A program made the translations under genes and the position numbers. This document shows, one piece after another, positions 25,007 to 33,754 of a stretch of DNA of 50,490 nt. Each line of letters starts with the position of its first letter. The stretch's first letter is position 1. Source of the stretch: Candidatus Collierbacteria bacterium GW2011_GWB2_45_17 (lineage in GTDB: Bacteria > Patescibacteriota > Microgenomatia > UBA1400 > MFAQ01). The notes under the pieces are model-generated. The model did no database searches, was not told the origin of the DNA, and saw only the letters and a program-made list of their open reading frames with translations. The DNA lies in contig LCKO01000007.1 of NCBI GenBank assembly GCA_001001485.1, positions 1-50,490 of the forward strand, in the 5' to 3' direction.

Positions 25007-26770
25007 ATGGATTATCAGGAGAAGGCGTTGCTGGATTTTTTGCTATCTTCGGGTAGGTTGGACGCCGTTAAAGCGGATGCCATCAAGGTCGAAGCAATGA
25101 CGAGTGGCAAAAGTTTGACCGAGGTGCTTTTGACCAAAAGAATTATCAGCGAACAGGACCTGTCGGAGGCCAGGGCGAAAATTCTGAACATTCCATATTT
25201 TTCCGAAAGTAAGATTACGGTTAGTCCAGATCTGTTGGCGCTAATTTCGGTGGATTTGGCAAAAAATTATCAGGTGGCTCCGTTGGAACTAAATAAAGCC
25301 GAAGGAGAGCTGAGTTTAATCATGGTCAAACCGGAAGATCTGGCCACGGTTGACTTTTTTCAAAAGCGAACCGGTTACAAAATTAAGTCCTATCTGACCT
25401 CAAAGGATAACCTCGAGACTTTGATTGGAAATATTTATAGCCAAAGTTTGTCAGGAGAAATATCCGGCGTGTTGAAGCGTGGTAAGGAAATCGGTGATGA
25501 GACCAGCGGAGTTCGTTTGGTAACAGCGGACACTATTTCGCAGATAATTAAGGAGCCAAAAATTGTCGAGATTGTCAGAAAAGTGCTGGAACATGCGATT
25601 CGACTTAGGGCTTCCGATATTCACATCGAGCCCGAAGAAAACATTACCAGAGTTCGCTATCGTATTGACGGTATCTTGGAAGAAAAGCTGACCTTGGACA
25701 AGGACTACCACGCGGCTTTGGTTTCAAGAATCAAAATCTTGGCGGGAATGAAAATAGACGAGAAACGAATTCCCCAAGACGGTCGTTTTAACTTTAGCTC
25801 CGAGTTTGGTGAAGTTGACCTGCGTATTTCATCTCTCCCGACGGTTAATGGAGAGAAGATCGTGATGCGTCTTCTAAAAAAATCCGGGAGAGTACCCACT
25901 TTAGCCGAACTGGGTTTGCGGGCCAAGGCCCTGGCTTCTTTGGAAGAGGCAATTAGAATTCCTCATGGAATAATTCTTTCTACCGGGCCGACCGGTTCCG
26001 GTAAAACGACAACTCTTTATTCTCTCTTAACGATGATTAATACGCCTAAGGTGAACATCGTCACCTTGGAAGATCCGGTCGAGTATCAGATGGATGGTGT
26101 GAACCAAGTCCAGGTAAATCCGCAAGCAGGACTAACGTTTGCTTCGGGACTCAGATCCTTTCTTCGGCAGGACCCTAATATAATTATGGTGGGAGAAATC
26201 CGTGATGAGGAAACGGCTCAGTTGGCGATTCAGGCTTCACTGACCGGACACTTGGTTTTTTCGACTGTCCATACTAATTCTGCCGCCGGCGCTCTACCCC
26301 GTCTTTTGGATATGGGAGCCGAACCGTTCCTCTTGGCCTCTTCCATGACGGCGCTTATCGGTCAACGGGTTCTGAGAACGATTTGTGAAAATTGTAAACA
26401 ACCATACATTCCGGAACCATCGGTAATTGAAGATATTCAGACCGTTTTGGGTAAATTGTTGGATGGTTGGATAAAGTCGAACGCTCAAAAAACAGAGACA
26501 GCCAAAAAGAACAATGTCCCGTTTATGTTGTACAAAGGAGCCGGTTGTGAAAAATGCGGCAATGTTGGGTATTTTGGAAGAATTGGTATTTTTGAAGTCC
26601 TTAGAGTGACTGAAAAGACAGCGAAGTTCATCATGGAAAGGGCGGACGCGGCGACAATAGAGAGATCTTCAATCGAAGATGGAATGATTATCATGAAACA
26701 AGATGGCTACCTCAAAGTTCTCGATGGCATCTCGACCCTGGAAGAAGTTATTAGAGTGGCTCAAGTCTAA
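25007..26770 (+). CDS. pilB: Type IV pilus assembly ATPase PilB
   Basis: A 587-aa hexameric motor that powers pilus extension from the cytoplasmic face. Residues about 1-150 form the MshEN-type N-terminal domain. The ATPase core carries the Walker A GPTGSGKTTTLYS (about residue 327), an Asp box, a Walker B-like PNIIMVGEIRDEETAQLA and a His box (TGHLVFSTVHTN). A C4 zinc motif (CENCKQPY and CEKCGNVGYFGR) is present, as in PilB and GspE. Its TAA overlaps the ATG of pilT by one base. Confidence 0.95.
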   Translation: MDYQEKALLDFLLSSGRLDAVKADAIKVEAMTSGKSLTEVLLTKRIISEQDLSEARAKILNIPYFSESKITVSPDLLALISVDLAKNYQVAPLELNKAEGELSLIMVKPEDLATVDFFQKRTGYKIKSYLTSKDNLETLIGNIYSQSLSGEISGVLKRGKEIGDETSGVRLVTADTISQIIKEPKIVEIVRKVLEHAIRLRASDIHIEPEENITRVRYRIDGILEEKLTLDKDYHAALVSRIKILAGMKIDEKRIPQDGRFNFSSEFGEVDLRISSLPTVNGEKIVMRLLKKSGRVPTLAELGLRAKALASLEEAIRIPHGIILSTGPTGSGKTTTLYSLLTMINTPKVNIVTLEDPVEYQMDGVNQVQVNPQAGLTFASGLRSFLRQDPNIIMVGEIRDEETAQLAIQASLTGHLVFSTVHTNSAAGALPRLLDMGAEPFLLASSMTALIGQRVLRTICENCKQPYIPEPSVIEDIQTVLGKLLDGWIKSNAQKTETAKKNNVPFMLYKGAGCEKCGNVGYFGRIGIFEVLRVTEKTAKFIMERADAATIERSSIEDGMIIMKQDGYLKVLDGISTLEEVIRVAQV

Positions 26771-27843
26771 TGGATAAGCCGGAAGAATTAATGCACACAC
26801 TCTTAGCGGCGGCGGCCAGCGCAGGGTCTTCGGACGTTCACCTGGTGTCCAATGGCTTTCCCTTATTGAGGACCATGGGAGTGCTGGAAACGTACCGGGA
26901 GGTTGGTGAGACCGATCAGGAGATGGTGATGGCGATGATTGGCAGTTTGATGACGCCGAATCAAAAGGAAATCTTTCTAACTAATTTAGAACATGATTTT
27001 TCGGTGAGTGTTCCCGGGAAGTATCGGTTTCGGGCTAACGCTTATTTTCAAAGAAGAACTCCGGGTCTGTCCCTCAGATTTATTCCTGACAAAGTGCCTT
27101 TGATTGACGAACTGGGTTTGCCGGGAATCTGTCATTCTTTTGCCAAGTTAAAACAGGGCTTTGTCTTGGTTACCGGGCCGACTGGGGTAGGAAAATCAAC
27201 TACCCTGGCGGCGGTGATAGACGAAATCAACTCTACTCGACAGGAACATATTGTGACCATCGAGGATCCGATTGAGTTTATTCACGAGAATAAAAAATCC
27301 TTTGTCAGTCAACGTGAGTTGGGAGGAGACACTAAGAGCTGGAGTAATGCTTTGAAGTCTGTTTTGCGTCAGGATCCCAACGTGGTTTTTATTGGTGAGA
27401 TGCGTGACGCCGAAACAATGCAAGCGGCCATGTCGGTAGCAGAGACGGGACATCTTGTCTTGGCCACTCTTCACACGAACTCAGCTTCTCAAGCGATCGA
27501 AAGAATCGTCGATAGTTTTGCTAAAGATCAACAGTCTCAAATAGTACTACAGTTGTCGATGGTTTTGGAGGCAGTCCTCTCACAGCGTCTAGTGCCGGCT
27601 ATTTCCGGTAAAAGGATAGTGGCCACCGAAATCATGATTGTTACTCCAGCCGTCAGAAATAATATTCGTGAGGGAAAAACTTTTCAGATTGATAATGTGA
27701 TACAGACGAGTGGAAATTTGGGTATGAGATTGATGGAGAATAGTTTGGCTGAGTTAGTCAATAAAAACTTGGTGGAAAGATCGACGGCGATGGAATACGC
27801 CATTAGACCATCACTTTTAGATAAGCTCTTGGGAGGTAGATAA
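26770..27843 (+). CDS. pilT: Type IV pilus retraction ATPase PilT
   Basis: A 357-aa ATPase that should depolymerise pili, driving twitching or DNA uptake. It has the PilT N-terminal PAS-like region (SDVHLVSNGFPLLR), the Walker A GPTGVGKSTTLAA (about residues 138-150), DPNVVFIGEMRDAETM and the His box GHLVLATLHTNSA. It lacks the zinc motif of PilB. The AIRP-like C-terminal end (AIRPSLLDKLLGG) is close to that of PilT. It is coupled to pilB (TAATG) and followed 1 bp later by pilC. Confidence 0.93.
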   Translation: MDKPEELMHTLLAAAASAGSSDVHLVSNGFPLLRTMGVLETYREVGETDQEMVMAMIGSLMTPNQKEIFLTNLEHDFSVSVPGKYRFRANAYFQRRTPGLSLRFIPDKVPLIDELGLPGICHSFAKLKQGFVLVTGPTGVGKSTTLAAVIDEINSTRQEHIVTIEDPIEFIHENKKSFVSQRELGGDTKSWSNALKSVLRQDPNVVFIGEMRDAETMQAAMSVAETGHLVLATLHTNSASQAIERIVDSFAKDQQSQIVLQLSMVLEAVLSQRLVPAISGKRIVATEIMIVTPAVRNNIREGKTFQIDNVIQTSGNLGMRLMENSLAELVNKNLVERSTAMEYAIRPSLLDKLLGGR

Positions 27844-27844
27844 A

Positions 27845-29047
27845 ATGAAAACATTTCAATATAAAGTTCGTGATAGACAAGGAACAGCCTCGAGCGGAGT
27901 GCTGGACGCAGTCGATGACAAGCAGGCGGCTAATGTACTAAGGAGTAAGGGGCTTTTGATTACGGCGCTTTATGAATCTGACCAGCTCAATCTGGAAGCT
28001 TTTATGGGAAGATTTTCAAAACCTAAAGTGGAGGAGATCACCAACTTCACCCGTCAAATGGCCACCATGATTGGATCCGGATTACCTCTAATAGAAGCCT
28101 TAAAAATTCTTAAAAATCAAGCAGGTACAAGTCTGAAACCAGTCATAGACAAGATTTTGACCGAGGTTGAGGGAGGTTCCACCCTTGGAGATGCAGTGGC
28201 CAATTCGGGAGGAGGCTTTTCATCGGTCTATGTGGCGATGATCCGAGCCGGTGAGTCGGCCGGAGTCCTGGATCAAGTAATGGGAAAGCTGGCTGACACT
28301 TTGGATAAGCAGAGAGAGTTTAAAAGTAAAACCAAAGGGGCGATGGTTTACCCGATCATTATTTCGGTGGCCATGGTGGTGATTGCCGGCATTATGATGG
28401 TATTTGTGGTGCCGAAACTGACGGCGATGTATAAAGATTTTGGCGCCGAGCTACCAGGTCCGACCAAAGCATTGATGGCTGTCAGCGACTTTGCCGTCAA
28501 CTATTGGTATGCTGTTCTCTTGGTGGTGGCGGTATGTATGTTTTTTTTCTCAAATTGGTCGAAAACGGAGGTTGGCGGTCTGATTATGGAGCAGTTAACT
28601 TTCAAAATTCCAATCTGGGGAAAGCTAAAAAAAGACGTCATCTTGACCGAGTTTGCCAGAACCATTAGTGTCCTTCTGGCCGCCGGTATCCCGATTTTAG
28701 ATGCTTTAAATATTGTCGCTAATACGCTGGGAAGCAAGGTTTACAGTTCGGGGATAAGACAAGCGGCGGTCTATGTCGAAAAAGGCATTAGCTTGGCCGA
28801 GGCCATTACCAGATTAGAGATGTTTCCGCCAATTTTGTCGCAGATGATATCGGTGGGAGAAGAAACCGGAAAACTGGATTCGGTACTTAGTAAGTTAGCG
28901 GTTTTTTATGAATCTGAGAGTGAGACGAAAATAAAAGCTTTAACGACGGCGATAGAGCCATTGATTATGATTTTGATGGGAATCGGTGTGGGATTCTTGG
29001 TGATCGCGGTAATCATGCCTATTTATAACTTGACAAGTCAATTTTAA
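27845..29047 (+). CDS. pilC: Type IV pilus inner-membrane platform protein PilC
   Basis: A 400-aa protein of the GspF/PilC family. It has two cytoplasmic helical-bundle domains (from FTRQMATMIGSGLPLIEALK and from FARTISVLLAAGIPILDALN) and three membrane segments (about residues 168-190, 215-235 and 370-395). It couples the PilB/PilT motors to the growing pilin fibre. The N-terminal domain starts MKTFQYKVRDRQGTASSGVL, typical of the family. GGAGG lies 8 bp before its ATG, so this gene uses a Shine-Dalgarno, as expected inside an operon. Confidence 0.95.
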   Translation: MKTFQYKVRDRQGTASSGVLDAVDDKQAANVLRSKGLLITALYESDQLNLEAFMGRFSKPKVEEITNFTRQMATMIGSGLPLIEALKILKNQAGTSLKPVIDKILTEVEGGSTLGDAVANSGGGFSSVYVAMIRAGESAGVLDQVMGKLADTLDKQREFKSKTKGAMVYPIIISVAMVVIAGIMMVFVVPKLTAMYKDFGAELPGPTKALMAVSDFAVNYWYAVLLVVAVCMFFFSNWSKTEVGGLIMEQLTFKIPIWGKLKKDVILTEFARTISVLLAAGIPILDALNIVANTLGSKVYSSGIRQAAVYVEKGISLAEAITRLEMFPPILSQMISVGEETGKLDSVLSKLAVFYESESETKIKALTTAIEPLIMILMGIGVGFLVIAVIMPIYNLTSQF

Positions 29048-29088
29048 TCATTCATGATTAATTAATATTGTTTAGCAATAAACGCAAA

Positions 29089-29709
29089 ATGAAAAACAAA
29101 GGTTTTACGCTGATGGAGTTATTAATCGTCATTGGTGTTCTGGGTATCTTGGCCGCCGGTCTCCTGGCCGCCATTGATCCTTTTGAACAGCTGAAGAAAG
29201 CCAGAGACACCAATAATCGCAGTGCGGCGATTGAGTTTTTGGGATCGTCTCAGAGATATTACACCACTCATGGTTACCTGCCTTGGTTTAAACCAGCCAC
29301 AACTGGTACGGGATATGACGTAACTAATTGTCCCGCGGCCGACTGGGATATTATCCGTCCGGCTGTTCCGGTGGTCACTTATCCAAGAAATGCCGTTAAG
29401 GTTGGATTGGGTATTACCGATGCCACCAGTGGAGTTAGCAAGTGTATTTCCAATACCTTACTCGTAGACGGAGAGATAAAATCTACCTTCTTTGCCGGAT
29501 TAAAAACTCCGATTTATATCATGAGTGGTAGCCCGACTAACGTGGGTGTTTGTTTCGCCCCTGAAGGTAAGTCAAATTTGTCTGACACTCAAACAAAGTA
29601 TCTCTTTACGGTAACAGGTACCGGTCCAAATGGTGTCATCAGTCTTCCGGTGGCTGGATGTACGGCTGATGAAAAGAGTGGCGGTTTGTGTCTCCAGTGT
29701 TTTGAATAA
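29089..29709 (+). CDS. Type IV prepilin, probable major pilin
   Basis: A 206-aa prepilin with the short leader MKNK, a cleavage site G|F and the N-terminal helix FTLMELLIVIGVLGILAAGL, including the conserved Glu5. A lysine/arginine-containing amphipathic stretch follows (DPFEQLKKARDTNNRSAA). The globular part has four scattered cysteines and a C-terminal CLQCFE. Among the pilins it is the one directly behind pilC and has its own 41-bp spacer, so I suggest it is the main fibre subunit, but abundance cannot be read from sequence. ATG 29089 was preferred to TTG 29068. Confidence 0.85.
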   Translation: MKNKGFTLMELLIVIGVLGILAAGLLAAIDPFEQLKKARDTNNRSAAIEFLGSSQRYYTTHGYLPWFKPATTGTGYDVTNCPAADWDIIRPAVPVVTYPRNAVKVGLGITDATSGVSKCISNTLLVDGEIKSTFFAGLKTPIYIMSGSPTNVGVCFAPEGKSNLSDTQTKYLFTVTGTGPNGVISLPVAGCTADEKSGGLCLQCFE

Positions 29710-29724
29710 GGTATAAAATAAACC

Positions 29725-30537
29725 ATGCTTTTGGTGATTTTGTTTCTATTCGTCATGGGGCTTGTTTGGGGAAGTTTCTTGAATGTAGTCATTTATAGAA
29801 TGTCTCACGGGAAGTCTATTGCCGACGGTAGATCTGTTTGTCCGAAGTGTAAACACCCTATTCCCTGGAAGTACAACATTCCCCTACTCTCTTTTATGGT
29901 GCTAAAGGGGAAATGTGCCTTTTGTCATAAGAAAATTTCGATACAGTACCCCTTAATAGAGTTTATGACCGGAGTGTTTTTTGTTTGGTGGTTTGTGGTC
30001 GGTTTTAACTTTTTTAAACTGGTTGACAACCCGTGGAACCTTATTCAGCCTGCTTTTTGGCTGGTAGTGGGCATGGTCATGTTCGCCATCTTTATCATAG
30101 ACCTCTTATACATGGTGATACCGTTTGGGTTAAACTTGACTCTTTTTACTTTTGCTCTGGCGTATAGAGTTGGTCTGACCGGTTTTGGTATCATGAACAA
30201 AATTGACTTTGTGAATGCCGTAGCCTCCGGCATGGTCGTTTGTTTGTTACTCATTATTCTTCAAATTCTTACCAAACTAATTAGGAAGGTAGATGGTTTT
30301 GGTTTGGGAGACATTTACCTAGTGCCATCTTTAGGACTGCTTTTGGGATGGCCAAAAATCGTTCCGGGGATGTTCGTAGCGTTCGTCCTTGGTTCGTTGG
30401 TCGGTTTGGTGTTGATTGGTTTGAAGAAAAAGAAACTGAGAGAGTATCTACCTTTTGGCCCCTTTTTAATTTTGGGAACGGTCACCTCCCTACTTTGGGG
30501 AGGGGCTATCTGGAGCTGGTATATAATGAAGTTGTGA
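29725..30537 (+). CDS. pilD: Prepilin peptidase / N-methyltransferase PilD
   Basis: A 270-aa membrane aspartyl protease that cuts prepilin leaders and methylates the new N-terminus. The N-terminal part has the methylation-domain signature GLVWGSFLNVVIYRM, followed by paired cysteines CPKC and CAFC that bind zinc. The two catalytic aspartates are in FIIDLLYMVIP and GLGDIYLVPSLGLLLGW. About seven membrane segments are predicted. TAAAAT ends 5 bp before its ATG. The next prepilin gene starts inside its last codons. Confidence 0.93.
   Translation: MLLVILFLFVMGLVWGSFLNVVIYRMSHGKSIADGRSVCPKCKHPIPWKYNIPLLSFMVLKGKCAFCHKKISIQYPLIEFMTGVFFVWWFVVGFNFFKLVDNPWNLIQPAFWLVVGMVMFAIFIIDLLYMVIPFGLNLTLFTFALAYRVGLTGFGIMNKIDFVNAVASGMVVCLLLIILQILTKLIRKVDGFGLGDIYLVPSLGLLLGWPKIVPGMFVAFVLGSLVGLVLIGLKKKKLREYLPFGPFLILGTVTSLLWGGAIWSWYIMKL
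30522..30527 (+). promoter_or_regulatory. -10 box TATAAT inside the end of pilD
   Basis: TATAAT ends exactly 6 bp before GTG 30534, the predicted start of the next prepilin gene. It suggests an internal promoter for the minor-pilin series. Confidence 0.5.
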
Positions 30538-31058
30538 ACAAAATGTCCGGATTTACGCTGATGGAGATTATGATTGTCATTGGGCTGATTATGATTCTTT
30601 CGACGGTGGGAATAAACTCTTTTATTTTGAGTACAGTCAAGTCCAGGGATAGTCAAAGAAAAAATGACTTGAACCAACTTGGAAAGGCAGTAGAGTCTTT
30701 TTATGTGGATGTTGGTCGTTATCCCCTATCGACGGACGGCGTAGACGTTCCTCTCTGTTATGCTCGGGCCTCAGGGGTGGTGACGAACAGTCTTTGTACC
30801 AGTAATAAGTTAGCAAGCGTGATTGATGGAGTGACGACGATTTATATTACGATTCCAAGTGACCCAGTCGTCTCTTTGAAATATCCTTACGTCAGTGATG
30901 GTTTGGGCTATTCTTTATACACAGCCTTAGAAAATACGTTAGACCGCGATTTGGTAAAAGATGCTCAAGGGGACATGGTTACTTATCCCGATGTCAGCTG
31001 TGGTAGCGGATCATGTAATTATAAGATTATCGAAACCGGATTGGTAAAAGGTTTATGA
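30534..31058 (+). CDS. Type IV prepilin-like protein 2
   Basis: A 174-aa prepilin with the leader MNKMSG and the helix FTLMEIMIVIGLIMILSTVG, followed by SRDSQRKNDLNQLGKAVESF, the alpha-helical spine common to CPR and Gram-positive pseudopilins. The globular domain has six cysteines in CGSGSC-like positions. The GTG start at 30534 overlaps the pilD stop (GTGA) and sits behind a TATAAT box; ATG 30543 is the alternative. The next gene overlaps it by 4 bp. Confidence 0.85.
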   Translation: MNKMSGFTLMEIMIVIGLIMILSTVGINSFILSTVKSRDSQRKNDLNQLGKAVESFYVDVGRYPLSTDGVDVPLCYARASGVVTNSLCTSNKLASVIDGVTTIYITIPSDPVVSLKYPYVSDGLGYSLYTALENTLDRDLVKDAQGDMVTYPDVSCGSGSCNYKIIETGLVKGL

Positions 31059-31492
31059 AAGGGTTTACACTAATAGAACTGTTGGTCGCGATGGGAATTA
31101 TGGCTGTTCTGACCGGAATGGCGCTTTTTAATTTTAATCAGTCTAGAGTTCGGGCGAGAGATGTGCAAAGAAAGAATGATCTCAAACAGCTTCAAACAGC
31201 CCTGGAGGTATATAAAAACGATAACAATTTCTATCCCTCTGATCCGGCAGCTTACCAAACCGACCTAATTACTGGAAGCTATATCAAGAACACTTTCAAT
31301 GATCCAAAGGGAAGTGCCGAATGGGTAGATTATCAGTATCTACCTTCAGTTGATTTAAAGTATTATTATCTGACGTCTTGTCTCGAAAATCTAGCGGATT
31401 CATCAAAGGCCAGTGAGGCTCTTTGTGCGGAGGCGGGAGTGATGTGTGTTTGTGGTGTCAATGGGTCATTATTTATCGTTTCTCAACCATGA
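31055..31492 (+). CDS. Type IV prepilin-like protein 3
   Basis: A 145-aa prepilin with a two-residue leader (MKG|FTLIELLVAMGIMAV), conserved Glu5 and the usual ARDVQRKNDLKQLQTALEVY segment, then DNNFYPSDPAAYQT. This resembles GspG/PilE-like pseudopilins in size. It starts in an ATGA overlap with the preceding gene and ends in another with the next, so it is translated as part of one operon. Confidence 0.85.
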   Translation: MKGFTLIELLVAMGIMAVLTGMALFNFNQSRVRARDVQRKNDLKQLQTALEVYKNDNNFYPSDPAAYQTDLITGSYIKNTFNDPKGSAEWVDYQYLPSVDLKYYYLTSCLENLADSSKASEALCAEAGVMCVCGVNGSLFIVSQP

Positions 31493-31896
31493 AATATAAA
31501 GGATTTACCTTACTGGAGTTGTTGGTGGTGATTGGGATTATTGGTGTTTTGATGGCTTTGGCGACGGTGGCTTACTCTTCGGCCCAAATCAGTGGCAGAA
31601 ATGCCAGGCGAAAACAAGATCTGGTGGCCATCCAAAATGCCTTGGAGCAGTACTACTCCGCTAATGCTTTTAAGTATCCGGCGGGAACTTGTAGTACCGG
31701 AGCAAGCATTTATCTGAAAAGTTCCTGGCCAACGGACCCGAGTACAGGACAGGAGTACGTTGGAACCGATGGCTGTTCGGAAACGACGTACTGTATTTGT
31801 GCTGTGATGGAGAGTGCGGTGACTTCCGGTAATTCGGGGGCAAATTGCGCCTGGAATACCGATAAAACCAATTACTGTGTGGGAAATTTGCAATGA
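31489..31896 (+). CDS. Type IV prepilin-like protein 4
   Basis: A 135-aa prepilin with the leader MKYKG and helix FTLLELLVVIGIIGVLMALA. The spine ARRKQDLVAIQNALEQYY is followed by a cysteine-containing C-terminal domain. ATG 31489 was chosen because it overlaps the previous stop (ATGA); the frame extends upstream only through the previous gene. Confidence 0.85.
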   Translation: MKYKGFTLLELLVVIGIIGVLMALATVAYSSAQISGRNARRKQDLVAIQNALEQYYSANAFKYPAGTCSTGASIYLKSSWPTDPSTGQEYVGTDGCSETTYCICAVMESAVTSGNSGANCAWNTDKTNYCVGNLQ

Positions 31897-32369
31897 AAAA
31901 TTTTTATAAATTGCCGCACCGTGAATCCACGGTTCGCAATGACAGTGGAGTGAGATCCCTGCCTGCCGGCAGGCAGGTCGCCTTCACTCCTCGCAATGAC
32001 GAGTATGGGTTTACATTTGTTGAACTTTTGGTGGTGATTACGATTATCGGGGTCATATTTGCGGCCGGAATTGTTTCATTTTCGACTATTACCAGTAGAT
32101 CGAGAGATGCCAGAAGAAAAGCGGATTTGGAGGCCATTCGTCAATCTTTGGAGATTTGCAGATCCCTGACCGGTTCATATCCGGCTGATATTAGTAGTAA
32201 TGTAACTTGTAGCGCCGGGGTGGTTTTACTGTCTGTGACGCCAACCGATCCAAAACCTTGTGGCACACCGGCGGTGGCATCTTATACTTATTCTCGACCC
32301 ACGACAACGACTTACACCTTGTCGGCACCCTGTATGGAGAATGAAAGTTATCAGGTGACAAACCCGTGA
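31893..32369 (+). CDS. Type IV prepilin-like protein 5 with a repeat-expanded leader
   Basis: A 158-aa prepilin. The helix FTFVELLVVITIIGVIFAAG and the spine SRDARRKADLEAIRQSLEIC are normal. The leader is not: between MKNFYKL and the cleavage site EYG|F lie about 30 extra residues (including RNDSGVRSLPAGRQVAFTPR) encoded by a palindromic repeat. The start at 31893 is fixed by its ATGA overlap with the previous gene. No start codon in the same frame lies just before the helix, so the long leader should be made. Whether PilD processes it normally is unknown. Confidence 0.8.
   Translation: MKNFYKLPHRESTVRNDSGVRSLPAGRQVAFTPRNDEYGFTFVELLVVITIIGVIFAAGIVSFSTITSRSRDARRKADLEAIRQSLEICRSLTGSYPADISSNVTCSAGVVLLSVTPTDPKPCGTPAVASYTYSRPTTTTYTLSAPCMENESYQVTNP
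31919..32000 (+). repeat. Mosaic palindromic repeat (family B) inside a prepilin leader
   Basis: Direct repeats TCGCAATGAC (31934-31943 and 31991-32000) bracket an inverted pair GGAGTGA/TCACTCC. At its heart is the perfect 20-bp palindrome CCTGCCTGCCGGCAGGCAGG (31958-31977). Related blocks occur at 4451-4521. The insert keeps the reading frame open. Confidence 0.8.
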
Positions 32370-32827
32370 AGGCAGGATTCACCTTGATCGAGCTCATGAT
32401 GGTGACGACCATAGTGCTAATTTTATCTGGTGGTTCGATTACGGCTTATTTAAACTTTAACAAGGCCGAGTCGGTCAAGAACGACGCCAGGAATTTGATT
32501 TCTGAAATTTATCGGGTGAGAACTTTGGCCTCAAGTCTGCAGTATCCGACCGGATGTAGCTCCCTTAAGGGTTACAATGTCACGAGTGACGCACTACTTT
32601 CCGGAGTAACTGTGACAGCAGACTGCGATCCGGACGATGTGATATTTCCCGCGATAAAACTATTAACCGGATCGACTTTTACTCAAGCTTTTGATATCAC
32701 TTTTTTACCCGGGTCCGGCTACTTGACCAATGGTGCCGATCAACAAATAGTGATTAAGAACAGTAATGATGCGACGGTGACAAAAACAATTACCGTTGGT
32801 GCTTATGGAAACATAACCAGTAACTAG
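32366..32827 (+). CDS. Type IV prepilin-like protein 6 (GspH/FimT-like)
   Basis: A 153-aa minor pilin-like protein with the leader MKAG, helix FTLIELMMVTTIVLILSGGS and the segment ARNLISEIYRVRTLASSLQY that is typical of GspH/FimT-type minor pilins. The beta-rich remainder ends in TITVGAYGNITSN, like the closing strand of that group. The start is GTG 32366 in a GTGA overlap with the previous gene. Confidence 0.8.
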   Translation: MKAGFTLIELMMVTTIVLILSGGSITAYLNFNKAESVKNDARNLISEIYRVRTLASSLQYPTGCSSLKGYNVTSDALLSGVTVTADCDPDDVIFPAIKLLTGSTFTQAFDITFLPGSGYLTNGADQQIVIKNSNDATVTKTITVGAYGNITSN

Positions 32828-32831
32828 AATT

Positions 32832-33227
32832 ATGATAATGTTTTTACAAAAAAATAAAGGAGTCATGTTAATTGAAATAGTGGTGGCGGTGGGAATAATT
32901 GGCCTGGTCTTGATTGGTGTTTCCGACTTGATGACCCGATCCGTCGGAGTGGTGTCTTTTCAAAAACAGAAGAAAGAAGCCCTGATGATTATTACAAAAA
33001 AACTGAATGATTACAAAACAGAGAGAGATACAAACCCGGATAACTTCTACACCACTGTAGAGAGTTCGACAATTGACCCATGCGTAATTGATAAACCATA
33101 TAAATGTTTAGTGACCGTTGATAAAACAGTCGACGCGGTTAAAATATCCATAACGGCTCAGTGGCAAGACGGAGGGAGACCTTATGAGACCAGTTTATCT
33201 CAATCATTATCTAGAACTGTCAAATGA
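32832..33227 (+). CDS. Type IV prepilin-like protein 7 (PilV/GspI-like)
   Basis: A 131-aa protein with the leader MIMFLQKNKG and helix VMLIEIVVAVGIIGLVLIGV, which retains Glu5 but has V rather than F at +1, as some GspI/PilV proteins do. The rest is short, with two cysteines. It follows the previous stop by 4 bp and overlaps the next gene by 4 bp. A minor-pilin role at the fibre tip is inferred from order (H-I-J-X/K-like). Confidence 0.75.
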   Translation: MIMFLQKNKGVMLIEIVVAVGIIGLVLIGVSDLMTRSVGVVSFQKQKKEALMIITKKLNDYKTERDTNPDNFYTTVESSTIDPCVIDKPYKCLVTVDKTVDAVKISITAQWQDGGRPYETSLSQSLSRTVK

Positions 33228-33754
33228 AAGCTTTTACTTTGATAGAAGTAATCATGGCGGTGACGCTCTTGGCGATTATATTACTAGGTGGCACAGGCCT
33301 CTTTTATCAAAATCTGAAGCTGACCGGACTTTCCGATGTGGATTCGAGTCTGACCAACTCTCTGCAGTCGGTTTTGAGATCTATGGAAAAAGATATTAGG
33401 TTTGGTGAAGTAACCGGAGTTGGTGTTGGAACGCGGTCCGATTGTCTATTGGCTGGTGACGTTGGATATGTGGGGAATAATCTCTACGTGTCTGATCTGG
33501 GGGGGCACGAAACCGTCTATACCGTAATGAACAATAAAATTGCCTCGACCTCTTCGGAAACCAACAGGATTACTTACTTAAATACGGATCAAATCACTAT
33601 CGAGTCGTTGCAGTTCACTTGGTACTGTTTAGCCGGTATCAGTGATAAGATAAAAGTAGCTATTGACGCCAGTAGCAGTGCTTTGGGTACCGGCACAAAG
33701 GTTGAACAAAGTGTTTCATTGGAAATTAATTTATTAAATAGTGGGTTGAATTAA
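33224..33754 (+). CDS. Type IV prepilin-like protein 8 (PilW/GspJ-like)
   Basis: A 176-aa protein with the leader MKA, helix FTLIEVIMAVTLLAIILLGG and downstream SLQSVLRSMEKDIRFGEVTG, the pattern of GspJ/PilW minor pilins. It sits between the GspI-like and the PilX-like genes, the order usual in minor-pilin operons. The next gene starts directly after its stop. Confidence 0.8.
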   Translation: MKAFTLIEVIMAVTLLAIILLGGTGLFYQNLKLTGLSDVDSSLTNSLQSVLRSMEKDIRFGEVTGVGVGTRSDCLLAGDVGYVGNNLYVSDLGGHETVYTVMNNKIASTSSETNRITYLNTDQITIESLQFTWYCLAGISDKIKVAIDASSSALGTGTKVEQSVSLEINLLNSGLN

